From NCBI RefSeq assembly GCF_954871325.1, contig NC_088777.1:45547366-45611365 (forward strand): a stretch of 64,000 nt of DNA, written 5' to 3'. Position 1 is the first letter of the stretch; the number at the start of each line of letters is the position of its first letter. The notes below the pieces were generated by a model that had not been told where the DNA came from, did no database searches, and saw only the letters and a list, made by a program, of their open reading frames with translations. Of this stretch, positions 23,214 through 35,700 are shown piece after piece. Made by a program: the position numbers and the translations under genes. This stretch comes from Gordionus sp. m RMFG-2023 (lineage: Eukaryota > Nematomorpha > Gordioida > Chordodea > Parachordodidae).

Positions 23214-26200
23214 GTTAATTAAATTTTAGTTTAAATTAATTTATTTAATTTATTAGAATCGGTAACTAATAATATATTAATATCTAAACCTTCTGATATT
23301 GATTCAAAATACCATGAATCTTTACATTGGAGTATTGAAAGATATTTGGTTATGGCATTATATGGTATATTTCCTGCTTCTTATTTTATAAGTCATCCAT
23401 GTATGGACTATCTATTGGCATCTTCAATTGTGTTGCATGGACATTGGTTATTTTAAATAAATTTTATACTTTACCCAATATACATAAATAAAGAAGTGAT
23501 CATATTATATATGTGGGGATGACGCCCCCAGTGCATATACCATTTTTTTCTCAATTAAATTAAAATTTGGTTTAATTTCAAGCTAATATTTTAATTTGTA
23601 CAATTAGAAAGTAAATACATTATCCCTATTCTTTTGTATTTTAAAAAATGTCTAACTAAATTTATAAATAATATAGTAAATTCACAAAAAAATTAGACAA
23701 GTTATTTATGATGTGCCTAATTACAAAAATACAGATATCAAATACAATTAATTTATAAAAAGGTAAGGTGTGTGGCCAGGAATTTTCTATTTGGAGAGCA
23801 GAGTTGGGCAGGTCCTCTGGAAAAAGAATCTAGATACAGATTCTTTATAAAAAAATGAATCTTAGATACAGATACTAGTATCTTTTTCAAAATATCAAAA
23901 AGATACAAGGTATCTTTTATTAAATTAGAGTATCTTAAATACTAGATACTTTTAAATTATCATTACCAATTAAATTAGAATAGTTTATAAAATACAGTTT
24001 TTATTATTTATTTGTGAAGAACATAGCATACACATATAAGAATGAATATTTGCAATAATTAATAAAATATTTATTGATGACTAGGTTTTATGTAAAAAGA
24101 AATTTAATAAAATCATTCGTATTCACAAAAAAAAATTATAATAACCAGAGATTTTAATATTAATTTTTGCCCATTAATAGTATAAACAGGGAAGGGAGAG
24201 TAGTATATTTAATGGTAGTTGAAAATGTGCAAATAAGAAAAAAAATTAAATCAAATGGTTAATTAGAATTTGCAGGTTATTTTCTGTTGTTTTAAATATA
24301 GATTATATTCGGAGTATATGGCTAAATGGCATCTCTAAAAAAAATATACTAGTTTTATTTTATTCATTATCTTTGATAAGTATTTATCATTACTTGTTTG
24401 TGATATTTATGTATTTTTTTAAATTAGATATATTTTCTAATTTGACTTATTAATTCTTGCATTTGTAATATCATATATATATATATAAATATCATTTAAA
24501 CTCTTTTCAAATTTTTTTTATATATTTCTTGCAAAATCATTAATTATATATAAAAAATATAAAAATAATGTACAACATTATATTATTTAATTGTTAATTA
24601 CATAGCAATTTTCTTTAATGCATTTTAAATTGATTAAATTTTGTAAATAAATACTGTAATGTAATTTTACTTATATCATAAATAAATAAAAGTAACTAAT
24701 AAAGTTAAATTCTACCTTATTATAATTATTTTATTAAGAACCTTTTAAAATTATCTAATATTATATATCAATTATAGCTTAAATATTTCCTCTAATTAGA
24801 ACTTTCTAAAATATTTAAATATAAAAATTAGGGAGGTGTCGATATTTTTTATTGGATCACATCGGGCCGATATTTTACCCATTTTAAAATATCGGTTATC
24901 GGTCAATATTATAAAATTTGATCCGAACAAAATTAAAATGTTATAAAATTAAAAAAATAGTTATATCTGAAATCATTTATTTTTATAAATAAAATCGAAA
25001 TCCATTTTTATATATTTTTTTTTAATAATAATAATTAATTAATAAACATTCATATTGTTATTTTTTTGCGCATTCTGTTTATAAAAGTGTGCTATAATCT
25101 CTTCAGAATCTGTTTTTAGTGAAGCTGGTGATATTGACAGTTACTATTGCCGCAAGCTGACTGATAAATTGGAAATATTGGTATTTCTAAAAAGAAATCT
25201 CCGCTATATTAATGTTAAATATTATTTTAAATATTTATTTTAAATTTCATAATATAATTGTTTATTACTTAATATGTATATAGATTAATGTTATTACTTA
25301 TTATATAAAAGTGATTTAACAATAAAAATATTTTATATACTTTTAGAATTGCAATCGAATTGAATATAAACTATAACTGATCATTATAATTTATTTAAAT
25401 GACATAAGTTATGGTTAGTGATGTTAAAGTAACTAGTTACTTGTAACATTTTGGCTAAAAAATAACTGTAACTAGTTATATTTTTAAAATTGTAACTAGT
25501 AACTGTAATTAGTTATAATTTTTGAAATGTAACTGCCAAAAGTAACTAGTTACTTTTAAAGATATATTCAAATAATTAATTTTATTTTTAATATGTTATG
25601 ATATTTTTTAAATTAAATTTATTTTTTAAATTAAATTTATTTTTTAAATTAAATTTATTAATTTAAAATTTTGTGAAAATGTCTGATTGTTATAATTTCC
25701 CGTTCAAATTGATTTTCTTTTCTTAAATTGTTACATTGCTGCTGGGCTTCATAATTTTGTAAGCAAATTCAAGTAATTTAATAAATTTTAATATTATATT
25801 TATTTACATGTAGCACAATATATTTTTTCCGTCAAGTAACAAGCATTGGAACTTCATATCATACGTAATAAAAAAAAATTTTAATTTAGTATAAGGAAAA
25901 ACAAAGACAGATTATTTAAGAATTTAATATTAAATTATTAATCATTACTTACAAGAACCAAGTCTAACAAAAATATCATGTTATAGGTTTAATAATCTTT
26001 ATGATAATGACAACATCATTGCTGCAATTCTTCACCCTTTATTTAAAATTGACTGGCCTTGGATTAGGCAAGAAAGGAATAAAGCAAAAAAGGAGGAAAT
26101 TTTAAATTTAATAAATACCTTAATACCTCAAAGTGAATCCCAGACGAATGAATCATGCTCAAAACCAACATCACTTGATGTAGTTGGATTTTTTGACCTA

Positions 26201-29200
26201 AAGCGCCAAAATATTCTGGATAATGAACTTATAGAAAACTTTATCAAATCTAATAACAACACTTTTTCTTTATATAACGATTTTCCAAAGTTAAAATTAC
26301 TCTTTATTAAATATAATGTTGTTCTAACATCAAGTGCTCCCGTAGAGCGCTTGTTCAGTCTAGGTAAGCTCATTTTTGGAGATAAACGAGCACGTCTCCT
26401 AGATAATAACTTTGAAATTAATTTGTTGTTAAAAGCAAATAAACATTTATTAGATTCTAATTTTTATGAAAAATAAATGTTTTTTTTCAATGCAAATATA
26501 TATTTTTATATTCGATGTAAATATTCAATTTTGCGATATTTTTTTATATAAATAAATTGTATATTATTTTAAATAACTGATTATACTTAGTTTATCCTAA
26601 TTTTTTTTATATTAAATAAATGCATTCAATAAATAAATAATGCGCATATGAATGATGTATAAAGTAAGTAACTAGTTACTTTTGAAAATAACTGTAACTA
26701 ATGACTAGTTACTTTTGTAAAAATGTAACTAGTAACTGTAACTAATTATGTTTTTGCCAATGTAACTAGTAACTAGTTATGTTTCAAAAGTAACTTTTAA
26801 CATCACTAGTTATGGTATGGTTAAATTATAGATGTTATACTAATAAAAATATTAAAAATTAAAACCATTGGTATCTTTACGGAATACAAAATTATATATG
26901 ATATCGAATCGGTAATCGGCCGATATAAATCTAATATCGGAAATATCGGATCGGATCGACCTCTAAAAAGTGGTATCGGTATATATACAAAATGATTTTA
27001 ATTTGATAATCAACCATCCATCTTCTATAAAAATTTTTAATAACAATTATCTAAGAGGGACTTATGTATAGGTATTATTATGTTAATAATTATAAAATAA
27101 AAATGTAAACTATACTTTAATATGTTTAACAAAGTTTGTAGAGGAGTTTGTTCAACCTTTAATAACTTTTTTACTTATGCAATTTTGACATTCGGCTTGT
27201 ACCTTGTCCTTTTTCACATGAATTACTTTATAAAATTCTCCATCTAGAATTTTAAGATTCGGATTTGATTCAGGAGAACCTATCTCTATAATTTCATCTT
27301 ATCTGTATCTTTTTAAAGAAAATGAAAAAGATACAAGATTCTTTTCAAAATAAAGGATCTTAGATACAGATACTAGTATCTTATTAAAAATGTCAATAAG
27401 ATACTGAGTACAAGATACAAAAGGATCTTGTATCTTAGATACAAGTATTCGCGGTACTGCCCAACTCTGTTGGGGAGTGATAATTTCTTACATTAAATGA
27501 TTTTTTTTGAGCATAAAATATTTATTAGAACTAATCATATTTGAAAATATGATAATTTACAACAAAAATAATAAAATATGTAATATAAAATATTAAGATC
27601 CAATATAATATGGTTAAAAAATATTATAGCTATATAAACTGTTATGTAACTCACAATAAAATATAATAAACATTTTATAAAGATCTAAAAAGTTTGTCAA
27701 AATATTGTAAATCTTCTTTCTGATTGAGCCTTATTTTAATATTTATTTTGTGCTGGGGATTAGATCTCGATGAGTAAAGCTAGTCTATTCAATTTAAGAT
27801 GTTATGCTTTTGATATTTTTTGTTCTCTATGAAAAAAGGTCCTCTTATTTGTGCTTATACTAATTGGTATCATTGCCAAAATATACAAAAATTTTAATAT
27901 ATTTGGTAAATATTATTTAAAGTATGCAATACTTCCACTCTATTTCTTGGAAAATTATCTACTAAAATGAATCTCTTATACTATTTAAATTCTGAAATTA
28001 ATTGGCCTTCAGTTTTTTTAAATTATTATCTGAGTTTGATGGCTCGCTGATTTCGCCATTGCCTAATAAATTAGCGACGACCAAGGCATGCTATTTAAAA
28101 GAATTTTTTAATAAATTTAATATATAATTAATGTATTAAATTTTTTTATAATTTATTTGGGTGCTCTTAGTTCTAACAATGTTAATATAGTTTAATTCAT
28201 TTCTTAAATTATTTTCTCTTTCACTCCTATTTAAATTTATGTATTTTCTCATTCTCAGAAATAGACGAAGGAAATGCATTTTTACACAGTCACATAAGCA
28301 ACACATTTTAGGAATATTCTATGATTATTAAAATATAAATTTGGAATGCAAGCATAATATAAAGTAAGAAATATAATAAATTAGAAATCAGATTTAGTAA
28401 AATGATATTTTATCAATATTTGTTGGACATAAAGAAGTACTTTTTGCATTGAGTATTACAGCTATCGAACAAAATTCTTCACCTGGGTGTACTCGTTGAG
28501 ATATACAAAGAACCTTCCTAGATAAATTAGCAATCCTTAAAAGTTCCAATCGCCTTTTTTTCTTATAATTAGCTCATCCTCTTCTGGTATGTTATGTTGG
28601 CAATATGGCATTCTTGCTATCTATTGCTAATGATGTTATAATTGTGGCTTGGGGAGGGGATGTATACAAGCTATTTAGCTATATATTAACTGAATGCTTG
28701 CCCATTTGAATCTCACTCTGTGCATTTCTATCATGCTTAAAAGGTTTTAAATGTTTAATTAATAATTCAATGATGTCATAGAATTCGAATTTATGTATTC
28801 TGGAACAATTTTAAGATTTTGTAATATTGTTTAAATGAAAATTATAATATAAAATTTGAAGCCCGGGGATTGGAAACCTATGATCACGCTTTTTTGCATA
28901 TTTTCTTTTAGGCAAATGATATCTGAGCAATCAGACTTATTGATTTGTATGTGTGTTTCTATTTCACTGCAAAATAAATCATAAATTTATTGTTGTTCCC
29001 TTTTGGGAGGAAAAAAATTCCACAGACTCCCTGAATGGATTTAATCATGTGTAAAGTTCGTTAATTATATCCATTCGTTATTCGATATCTTTTGGTTTTC
29101 AAAGTTGTAATAATAATATTCGCGATTCTCATAACTTCAGCCATTTTCATTTTTTTGAAAAATTTTTCATAAATTATAGTGTAATAGATAATAATACATT

Positions 29201-31521
29201 ACATAATCGGCAGTCATTAAATCAAATATTGTATCAGCTTTAGATGAAATATGTGTTTCAGGGGATTCTGATATTTCTCTAAGAGCATACAAAAGGCATT
29301 TCTAGATCCAAAAAATGCTCTAACAGCTTGATGTCTTAGACTCCATCTTGTCTAGCAGGCTTGCGGTTTCTTTTTCCCTGTAGCACCAGAAATTATAGTG
29401 TAATAGATAATAATACATTACATAATCGGCAGTCATTAAATCTAATATTGTATCAGCTTCAGGTGAAATATGTGTTTCAGGGGATTATGATATTTCTCTA
29501 AGAGCATACAAAATAGGCATTTCTAGATCCAAAAAATGCTGTAACAGCTTTATGTCTTAGACTCCATCTTGTCTAGCAGGCTTGCAGTTCTTTTTCCCTG
29601 TAGCACCATAAATTATAGTGTAATAGATAATTATACATTACATAATCGGCAGTCATTAAATCTAATATTGTATGTGAAATATGTGTTTCAGGGGATTCTG
29701 ATATTTCTCTAAGAGCATACAAAATAGGCATTTCTAGATCCAAAAAATGCTGTAACAGCTTGATGTCTTAGACTCCATCTTGTCTAGCAGGCTTGCAGTT
29801 TCTTTTTTCCAGAAATAATTATATTCAGCATATTCTGTCTATTTGGATATCTGTATATTTCATGCACTCTAGAAATTTTCTAATTATAGTTAATAGTAGA
29901 GATAAATTAAATAGAATTTTTTTGGTTGATTAAATTTTCTTATATTCATCAGTTTTTTTAAAAAATGTAAGAAAATAAATTCTTAATTTTCATGATATTA
30001 ATATACAAGAAATAAATATTTGAAATAGAATATTATACCCTATTTGAAATAGAATACATAATTCACAATTTTTATATTTTTTTCATAAATTCTTTCTTAG
30101 GGGCGGGACTAAATTGCAATAATGTTAGGCAGTTAAACGCACCCTATATTCATATCTAATTAATGAATATACTAATTCATAATATATAAATAATATTATC
30201 ATATATTCGTACATATATTTCCATTATATGAATATATATATATCTATGTATTATAATGTAATTATACATGAAATTCTACATTACTACAAAACGCAATTTA
30301 CATTAGTATTGATAAATTACAAATCTATCTATTTTTATTTGAATATTTTACATATTAGCAAGATCAAAATATAAAAAAATTAAATACAAAACTACATATT
30401 TATTGGAAGGACCTATTTTATTTAAAAAAAACTTATATTTGAAAATAAATTTTGCGAACTTCATAAAATAATTAACATTAAAAAATCGGATCAAGCCGAT
30501 ATTTTCTAAAAATGCTAAATATCGACCCCTATCCGATATTTATCGGCATAGCCCTATTTCCACCATTTGTAAAATACCTACCCTATACATTTTAGACAAT
30601 TTTATTAGATACTGCATGTATTCCCCTCATTCATGGCTAACACGAATTCGAGGCGAATATTACAAAATACGCTGGTCGCGAACTGTGAATAAGCGGCCCT
30701 GCATTTGCAGTTAGCACGAATACGTTGTGCTTTATTTATATACTTCGCGGCGAATTCGCGCTAACTGTGAATGCACGGTTAGGCCTCATTAATATAAACG
30801 CAATTTTATATAGCGGTACGGTATTTAACGCTGCGTTATTTACAAATCAAGCCAATAAATCGGTATAGTTTATATATACGGGACGAAACGATGAAAAGCT
30901 ATGATTAAATTTGAAAAACAATTTCAAAAATTATTAACACTGCGCATATACTGCAAGTAATAAACAACTATTATATTACCTTAAAAATGTGGAAATATAT
31001 TCCGTCGGAATCGGAATAATACAACTAGCAAACAGACGATAAAAAAAAAAATTTTTTTGTAAAAGATATTTTGCAACTCAAATTCTAGAACGCTTTGGGT
31101 TGGCCCTAGTCTTGGCACTCCTGTATTTTTTTATAATATATTTTATCTACAGAAAATAAGATTAGTTTTAATTATTGTATTGTTTTTTTTAACGGAATAA
31201 TCAATTTGGATTGAAAGAAGGAAAGAGATAGAGGGAAAGAAAGAAAGCAAATAGGATATAATTATTTTATAGTTCTTTTATATAATTAATTATCTTCTAT
31301 TTTATTCATATAAATATGTATATTATGCTCTAAGGGGAATGGAGGTTGTTATGAGCGATTACGTCGATAGATGGGACAGGTATAATAGATACAACTTTTT
31401 CGGGAAAATGGCCAACATGTCCGTTCTCTCCGTGTCCGCCACAACCCTAGGACTCTTGTTTTATTTCAACTACACTGACGTTGGTTTGATCAAGGCTATA
31501 TCTCTCTTATGGCATTTATAA
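23153..31521 (+). CDS. SDHD: Succinate dehydrogenase cytochrome b small subunit (SDHD/CybS), 3 exons
   Basis: Membrane anchor of mitochondrial complex II, which passes electrons from succinate to ubiquinone. Exons 23153-23213, 23257-23446 and 31335-31521 join in phase (1+2 and 2+1 bases) to 146 codons including the stop, giving 145 residues against 159 in human. The conserved parts are SLHWSIER at 42-49, MDYLLASSIVLHGHWG at 70-85, SDYVD at 91-95 and the signature end LFYFNYTDVGLIKAISLLWHL-like block to residue 145. By alignment to human H102 and Y114, H81 is the heme b ligand and D92-Y93 the quinone-site pair. Three membrane helices fit the hydrophobic stretches. Residues 1-20 (MVSRYSYKLQ...) are basic and lack acidic residues, as in a mitochondrial targeting peptide. 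Intron 1 is only 43 bp. Intron 2 is 7.9 kb and filled with nested hAT elements. Confidence 0.92.
23257..23446 (+). CDS. SDHD: SDHD exon 2 (first two membrane helices, heme ligand)
   Basis: The acceptor is TTTATTAG and the donor ACATTG|GTTATT. Encodes ESVTNNILISKPSDIDSKYH, then the SLHW...LHGHW core. The codon TGG (W84) is split across the following intron. Confidence 0.93.
25100..25215 (+). pseudogene. hAT transposase C-terminal fragment
   Basis: Encodes SSESVFSEAGDI, then CRKLTDKLEILVFLKRNL, the classic hAT dimerisation signature. The rest of the transposase is missing. It belongs to the middle-level element. Confidence 0.85.
25416..26808 (+). mobile_element. hAT element, innermost level, perfect 8-bp TSD
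   Basis: The ends TAGTGATGTTAAAGTAACTA and TTTTAACATCACTA are flanked by GTTATGGT on both sides (25408-25415 and 26809-26816). Palindromic AACTAGTTAC motifs are repeated many times in both subterminal regions. The interior retains the last part of a transposase. At 1.39 kb it is an internally deleted copy and, by position, the youngest of the three. Confidence 0.95.
25985..26476 (+). pseudogene. hAT transposase C-terminal part, open to stop
   Basis: A plus-strand frame opens after an acceptor-like TTATAG near 25985 and runs about 163 codons to TAA at 26474-26476. It contains AAILHPLFKIDWPW, SLDVVGFFDLK and the dimerisation motif SSAPVERLFSLGKLIFGDKR. This end is uninterrupted, but the DNA-binding and most catalytic parts are absent from the element. 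Confidence 0.88.
27478..30060. repeat. Dispersed repeat with hAT-derived minus-strand content
   Basis: From about 27960 onward, blocks match 20880-22160 in the same orientation. On the minus strand, the 29100-29800 part reads as pieces of a DUF4371/ZMYM-type hAT transposase (a TRWSLRHQAVTAF segment and an FFKKMKMAEVMRIANII segment). Around 28440-28560 the minus strand reads RRLELLRIANLSRKVLC and QRVHPGEEFCSIAV, which I cannot assign. Everything is decayed. The region is intronic to SDHD. Confidence 0.55.
29171..29812 (-). repeat. Three-copy tandem repeat, about 220-bp unit
   Basis: Units start at 29171, 29390 and 29610 (each AAATTATAGTGTAATAGATA...). Within each unit GGCAGTCATTAAATC, GTGTTTCAGGGGATT and GTCTAGCAGGCTTGC recur, and copies are near-identical by eye. 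The unit corresponds to a transposase segment on the minus strand, so part of a hAT coding region was tandemly triplicated. Confidence 0.92.
30628..30778. repeat. Short palindromic element
   Basis: The left end CATTCATGGCTAACACGAATT and the right end AATTCGCGCTAACTGTGAATG are inverted repeats. A smaller relative is at 33287-33340. It is GC-richer than its surroundings and has no coding capacity. Confidence 0.65.
31335..31521 (+). CDS. SDHD: SDHD exon 3 (quinone-site Tyr, last helix, stop)
   Basis: The acceptor CTCTAAG is followed by G, which completes W84. The exon encodes GMEVVMSDYVDRWDRYNRYN onward and ends LLWHL-TAA. The internal ATG at 31339 is residue 86 of the protein and not a start codon. 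Confidence 0.95.
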
Positions 31522-32203
31522 TTTTTTTTTTATTGTATAGATATGATTTCAAAATTTATGATAAATTTAATTTGAAATGATACCTTTTACGAGATAAAAT
31601 GCTAATATATTTTTCTCTTCGGAGAAAAAAAAATTAATAATAATATGCAAACGCTTGTTAACGCACAAAAATTAACCAAGTTGTTTCATTATTTTTAATT
31701 TAACTCCTTTTTTATTTATATAATCAAAACTGTATTACTTTTTAGTTCTTGTCCACACTTCATACAATTTCTGCTTTTAAAATTGCAAGCGTTTTAACCG
31801 CAGCGTTAATCGAGTGTGTATCAGGAACCTCGTAAACGTAATTTTTCTCTATTTATATACTTTTAAAATGGCTACTTTTATGATTTTAGAAAAATTGTAT
31901 TATCAAGGATCGTTAATTTTCTTTCTTTTATAATATATATATTTTAATTCAAAATATTATTCGACGATTCGTATACATAATTGCTTTGACTTGTTCGTAA
32001 TAAAGAAAAATATGGTAGGTTTATAAAATTATTAAACTGTACAATAAATAAATAAATTTATCTAGATAAATATAATAAATAAAATATGTACATAACTCGG
32101 GTAATAAGATTTGATGATGTAATTAAACTGTATACGTTGCGACCAACGTTTTTAAATATTATTGAAAATTAAACGACAATAAAGACGTCATATTGCTGCT
32201 CTT
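31522..32203. other. Convergent intergenic region between SDHD and sFRP
   Basis: Contains both 3' ends. A/T runs and AATAA-like strings are present on both strands but no single polyadenylation signal stands out. No other gene was seen. Confidence 0.6.
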
Positions 32204-32715
32204 CTACTGACTTGCCCCGCAATCCAGATTTTTTAACTTCTTGACGGCTTTCCTAAAGCTTACGTTGGATTTATCCCATGGTGTCATGAAATTTACGAAG
32301 ATCTTATCGGCTATTTGTTTACCCATCACCAAGAAGTACCTGTTATCCCCCTTCGATTTAACGCTCCGCGTTTCGTTGATTTGAGTCTGCTTGTTACACG
32401 CGCATTTTAGCATGCCTTGTTGCTTACTCAACCTTTTCCGCCTACTATTCATGTAAATCATTTTGGGATCGTCGAATTCAAGTTTTAAAAATGTCCCCAC
32501 TTTGAAAATTCTTTTCACCTTATAATCCTTCATGAATAGTAAGACATTGTTTACATTGTCCTCTTCTGGTGTGCGCTTGACTCTTCTTTTACCAGCTTCT
32601 ACTTGTTTGTTATATAAAATATACGAAAGTTGGTTATGAGTCGATGTTTGTCTTGCGCTATCCTCTCTGCGTTCAGTGAAAGTGAATTTTTTGTGATGAT
32701 TTTTGATTTTGATAA
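32204..32715 (-). CDS. SFRP: sFRP exon 4 (rest of netrin-like domain, stop)
   Basis: The acceptor is ATCAAG at 32717-32716. It begins VIKIKNHHKKF, runs through the basic insert, LKCACNKQ and MGKQIADKIFVNFMTPWDK, and ends NLDCGASQ followed by a stop at 32206-32204. The 88-bp intron between exons 3 and 4 contrasts with the 6.7-kb intron before exon 3. Confidence 0.93.
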
Positions 32716-35700
32716 CTTGATAATATAATAAAAATAATATTTATTTCGTTATCAATAATAAAGAAATAAAATGAGAATATAAATAATTTAATAATAATTT
32801 TACCTACATCAGATCTACAAAAGTTCTCCAATATGGATTCATAAGTGATCGATCTCGGGCAGGGTTCACATATTTTTTCTATTGTATTTATTTATTTTAT
32901 TTGATGATATATAAATATATAACTAATAAGAAGATATTTAAAATTTTATCATGTCGCTTTCAAAAGTATGGTTTTAAAGGATAATAATATTTTGACAGGT
33001 CTACTAAATAAACTTAGACTGGGGTATAGTGAGGCAAATTTGCAGCTTTATCTACATATCATTTTAAATCAATATATATCACGCCTTTCTTCCCTAGAAA
33101 ATGAATACAATAATATGTCATAAATAAGGAAAAATATTTATTTTTTTAAAGTATTTTTTAAAAATGTAACGCAGATATAAAAAAAAATCCCTTCAATTAA
33201 ATTTATGAGAGAAAAAGGCACCCAATAGTACTTTTTTTTCTTAGCAAAATCTTGGCTATGTCTGGGGACTGAGGGGATTTACCCCTCATTCATACCTAGC
33301 GCGAATTATACAAAATACGCTTTCGCGCTAACTGTGAATGCAGAGTATAGCTCTAAAGGTCTATCAGGGGGACGGGCGAGTCCCCAAAAAATATTCAATT
33401 TATATTTCCCAATTGTCCTTTTCCTCCGATTTAATCGCGTAAAAATAAATATAAAAAACTAAATCCTGATATATTTTTTTGTTATCCTTTCTAAATTTAT
33501 TAACTATTTTATTTACCTAGTGTAATAAAGTATATAAAGAAAAATTAATGATGGGGTTGGTTATATTGAGAGTTATTTTCTAATATTTTATTTAAAAAAA
33601 TTACCAATCTATAAATTTCCTATACTATAATATTAGTCGGATTTGGTTATTATCATTGCTGTTAAACGCTACTGTAGCACGCTATCAGCTACTTTAAAAC
33701 TTTGAGCTACATTTTTTTAAATAATATTTTTCACATATATATTTCCACAAATAAAAAATATTGGAATAAAAAATATGACTATAATTTCAAATATATATAA
33801 TTGATTTATTTTTTATTGCATTTCAATAATAATAACATCATCCTCAAGTCTAAATCGAAGATCAGAGAGTATTTGCTTTGCCGTACTAAATAATCTTCCA
33901 ACAATAGCACTTGAGGGCAATGCAGCATTAAATTAAATATACATATTTTTTTATACAAGAAAAATCATCAAAAATATTCATTTGAGTATTTTTACATTTA
34001 AAAAATGGAGCTAGAAGATTTTCAATAGTATTATTGTTTATTTCAAAAAGAATCAGCTATAGTTGGTGGTGTTTTTGATCTGGTTAGGGTATTTTGATTT
34101 GTATAGTATTATTTAAGGTTTAAGTTACCCATTGGATTCACATACTAATATATGGCCGACTCAACTTGAAACTAGGGTGATCAATAGCAGATATGTTTAA
34201 CATCCAGATAATAATTTATAAAAAATTATCAATAAATGGATGTGTCTGATGAGAAAATGAGATGTTTATATTAATTAATTATTGTAATTTTTAATTTATA
34301 ATATAATTCTTAAATAATAACCATGTCTGGACTGGGCCAGAAAATCAACTTTCACATAAACTAATCTAGCTCAAAAACTATTGTAGATACAGCTTTGAAT
34401 CAAATTTTAAAGAGGCGGCCAGGCTTTTGGGTTTAATCCCGCATATTGCAGACATCTAATCTAAGAGGAATTTATAACTGAAGATATCACATCAAAATAA
34501 TTAACTCTTTTTATTAAATGTGATATCAATGAGTATTGAAGGGTTAAAAATTATACTAATCCTGAGGGGAGGGGTTGCTCGTTCGATTTCCTCTATCATC
34601 CAATTAGATTTTTATTTTAAATGAAAAAAAACCAATCAATATTCCCGAGTCTAAATAAATCTTCAGTATGCGCATCTTTATTTTTAATTATGCAATCTAG
34701 CTTCTCTAACCCGAAAAGGAAACAAATCCTTTGCTCAAATTAGGCAAGCGTTTACCTCAACAATTCAATGAATAATAATAAAAAAAATTAGAAATCAAAA
34801 AATGCTGCTTAAAATTAACGCAAAATTTAACCATAATGGGTAATTAATTCCATGACATATCGACTTAAATAACACGATTTTTAAAAGACCCTTTTAAAAA
34901 TGAATGAAACTCAACATATTGGTTATATAGTGTTTATATTTTATATAACTCAAAATTTTAAAACTAGCTCAAACATATCCTGAGTTATAGTCTTCAAAGA
35001 TTAATGCCTTTTCTTCTTTTATGAATCTCTAATTACTCAAAATATTTTTGGTTCAAAATCACAAATTATACATCATTTTATAACCCTCATAATTTAAGAA
35101 AATGCAAAAATTATTTTCAAAATATCTTTAGTGTCGAATTCCCGGTAAAACAAAAAAAGATAATTTTGAGAAGTGAAAAAGGTGAAACGATGAAACTCAC
35201 CAATGTTTATTACAAATATATTTAAACGCTTAAGTAAAAAATATAGAGAAAATATGAATTTAAATTTTATATAGTTTTTTATAATTCATAGATAAGAAAA
35301 TCAATTATAGAGGGCGTTTGAAGCGATGAGACTCATCGAATATGTTTATTACCAGTATATTTAAAAATTTAAGTAAAAATATTAATTGAAATAATAAGAA
35401 TTTAAATTTTATTTAGTTTTTATAATTTTATGAATAAAAAAATTTATAAAAAATATTCATTTTTATTATAAATAACCGTTAATATTTTTATAAAACTACT
35501 AAATATATATATATACTAGAAATTTTTTAAAGAATTACATTTTTTAATAAAAATATAATTATTTTTATCGATAGCGCCCTCTATAATTAATTTTTTTATT
35601 TTTTAAGTTACAAAAGCTAAATAAAATTTAAATTCTTATTTTCACCATCAATATTTTTACTTAAATATTTAAATGTATAGACAATAAACAAATTGCTGAG

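Larger units (their letters stand above)
24829..26965 (+). mobile_element. hAT element, middle level of the nest
   Basis: The left end TAGGGAGGTGTCGATA and the right end GGATCGACCTCTA are inverted. Both are followed inward by CCGATATTT / ATCGGCCGATAT repeats. The target duplication is not clear. It contains a transposase end at 25100-25215, and another hAT is inserted at 25416. A related terminal scrap lies at about 30480-30560. Confidence 0.75.
23799..27469. mobile_element. hAT element, outermost of a three-level nest
   Basis: The TIR CAGAGTTGGGCAG opens the element and CTGCCCAACTCTG closes it. The flanking 8-mers TTGGAGAG and TTGGGGAG match at 7 of 8. The subterminal regions on both sides are rich in AGATACAAG / ACTAGTATCTT repeats, typical transposase-binding clutter. 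The middle is occupied by a second hAT. No transposase of its own was recognised, so it is non-autonomous. It lies inside SDHD intron 2. Confidence 0.88.

Noticed and set aside
26128-26373. Minus-strand open frame of 81 codons
   Set aside because: It is the antisense shadow of the plus-strand hAT transposase end (SSAPVERLFS motif) at 25985-26476.
28440-28560. Minus-strand RRLELLRIANLSRKVLC / QRVHPGEEFCSIAV as a host exon
   Set aside because: The frame is short, has stops nearby and sits in a dispersed repeat within the SDHD intron. It is probably transposon debris.
31339-31521. Independent 60-residue membrane microprotein (DAPIT/ATP synthase k-like)
   Set aside because: It looked like a small one-helix mitochondrial protein. 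However, the ending LFYFNYTDVG..KAISLLWHL and the in-phase acceptor at 31335 fit the last exon of SDHD far better, and the upstream SDHD exons were found.
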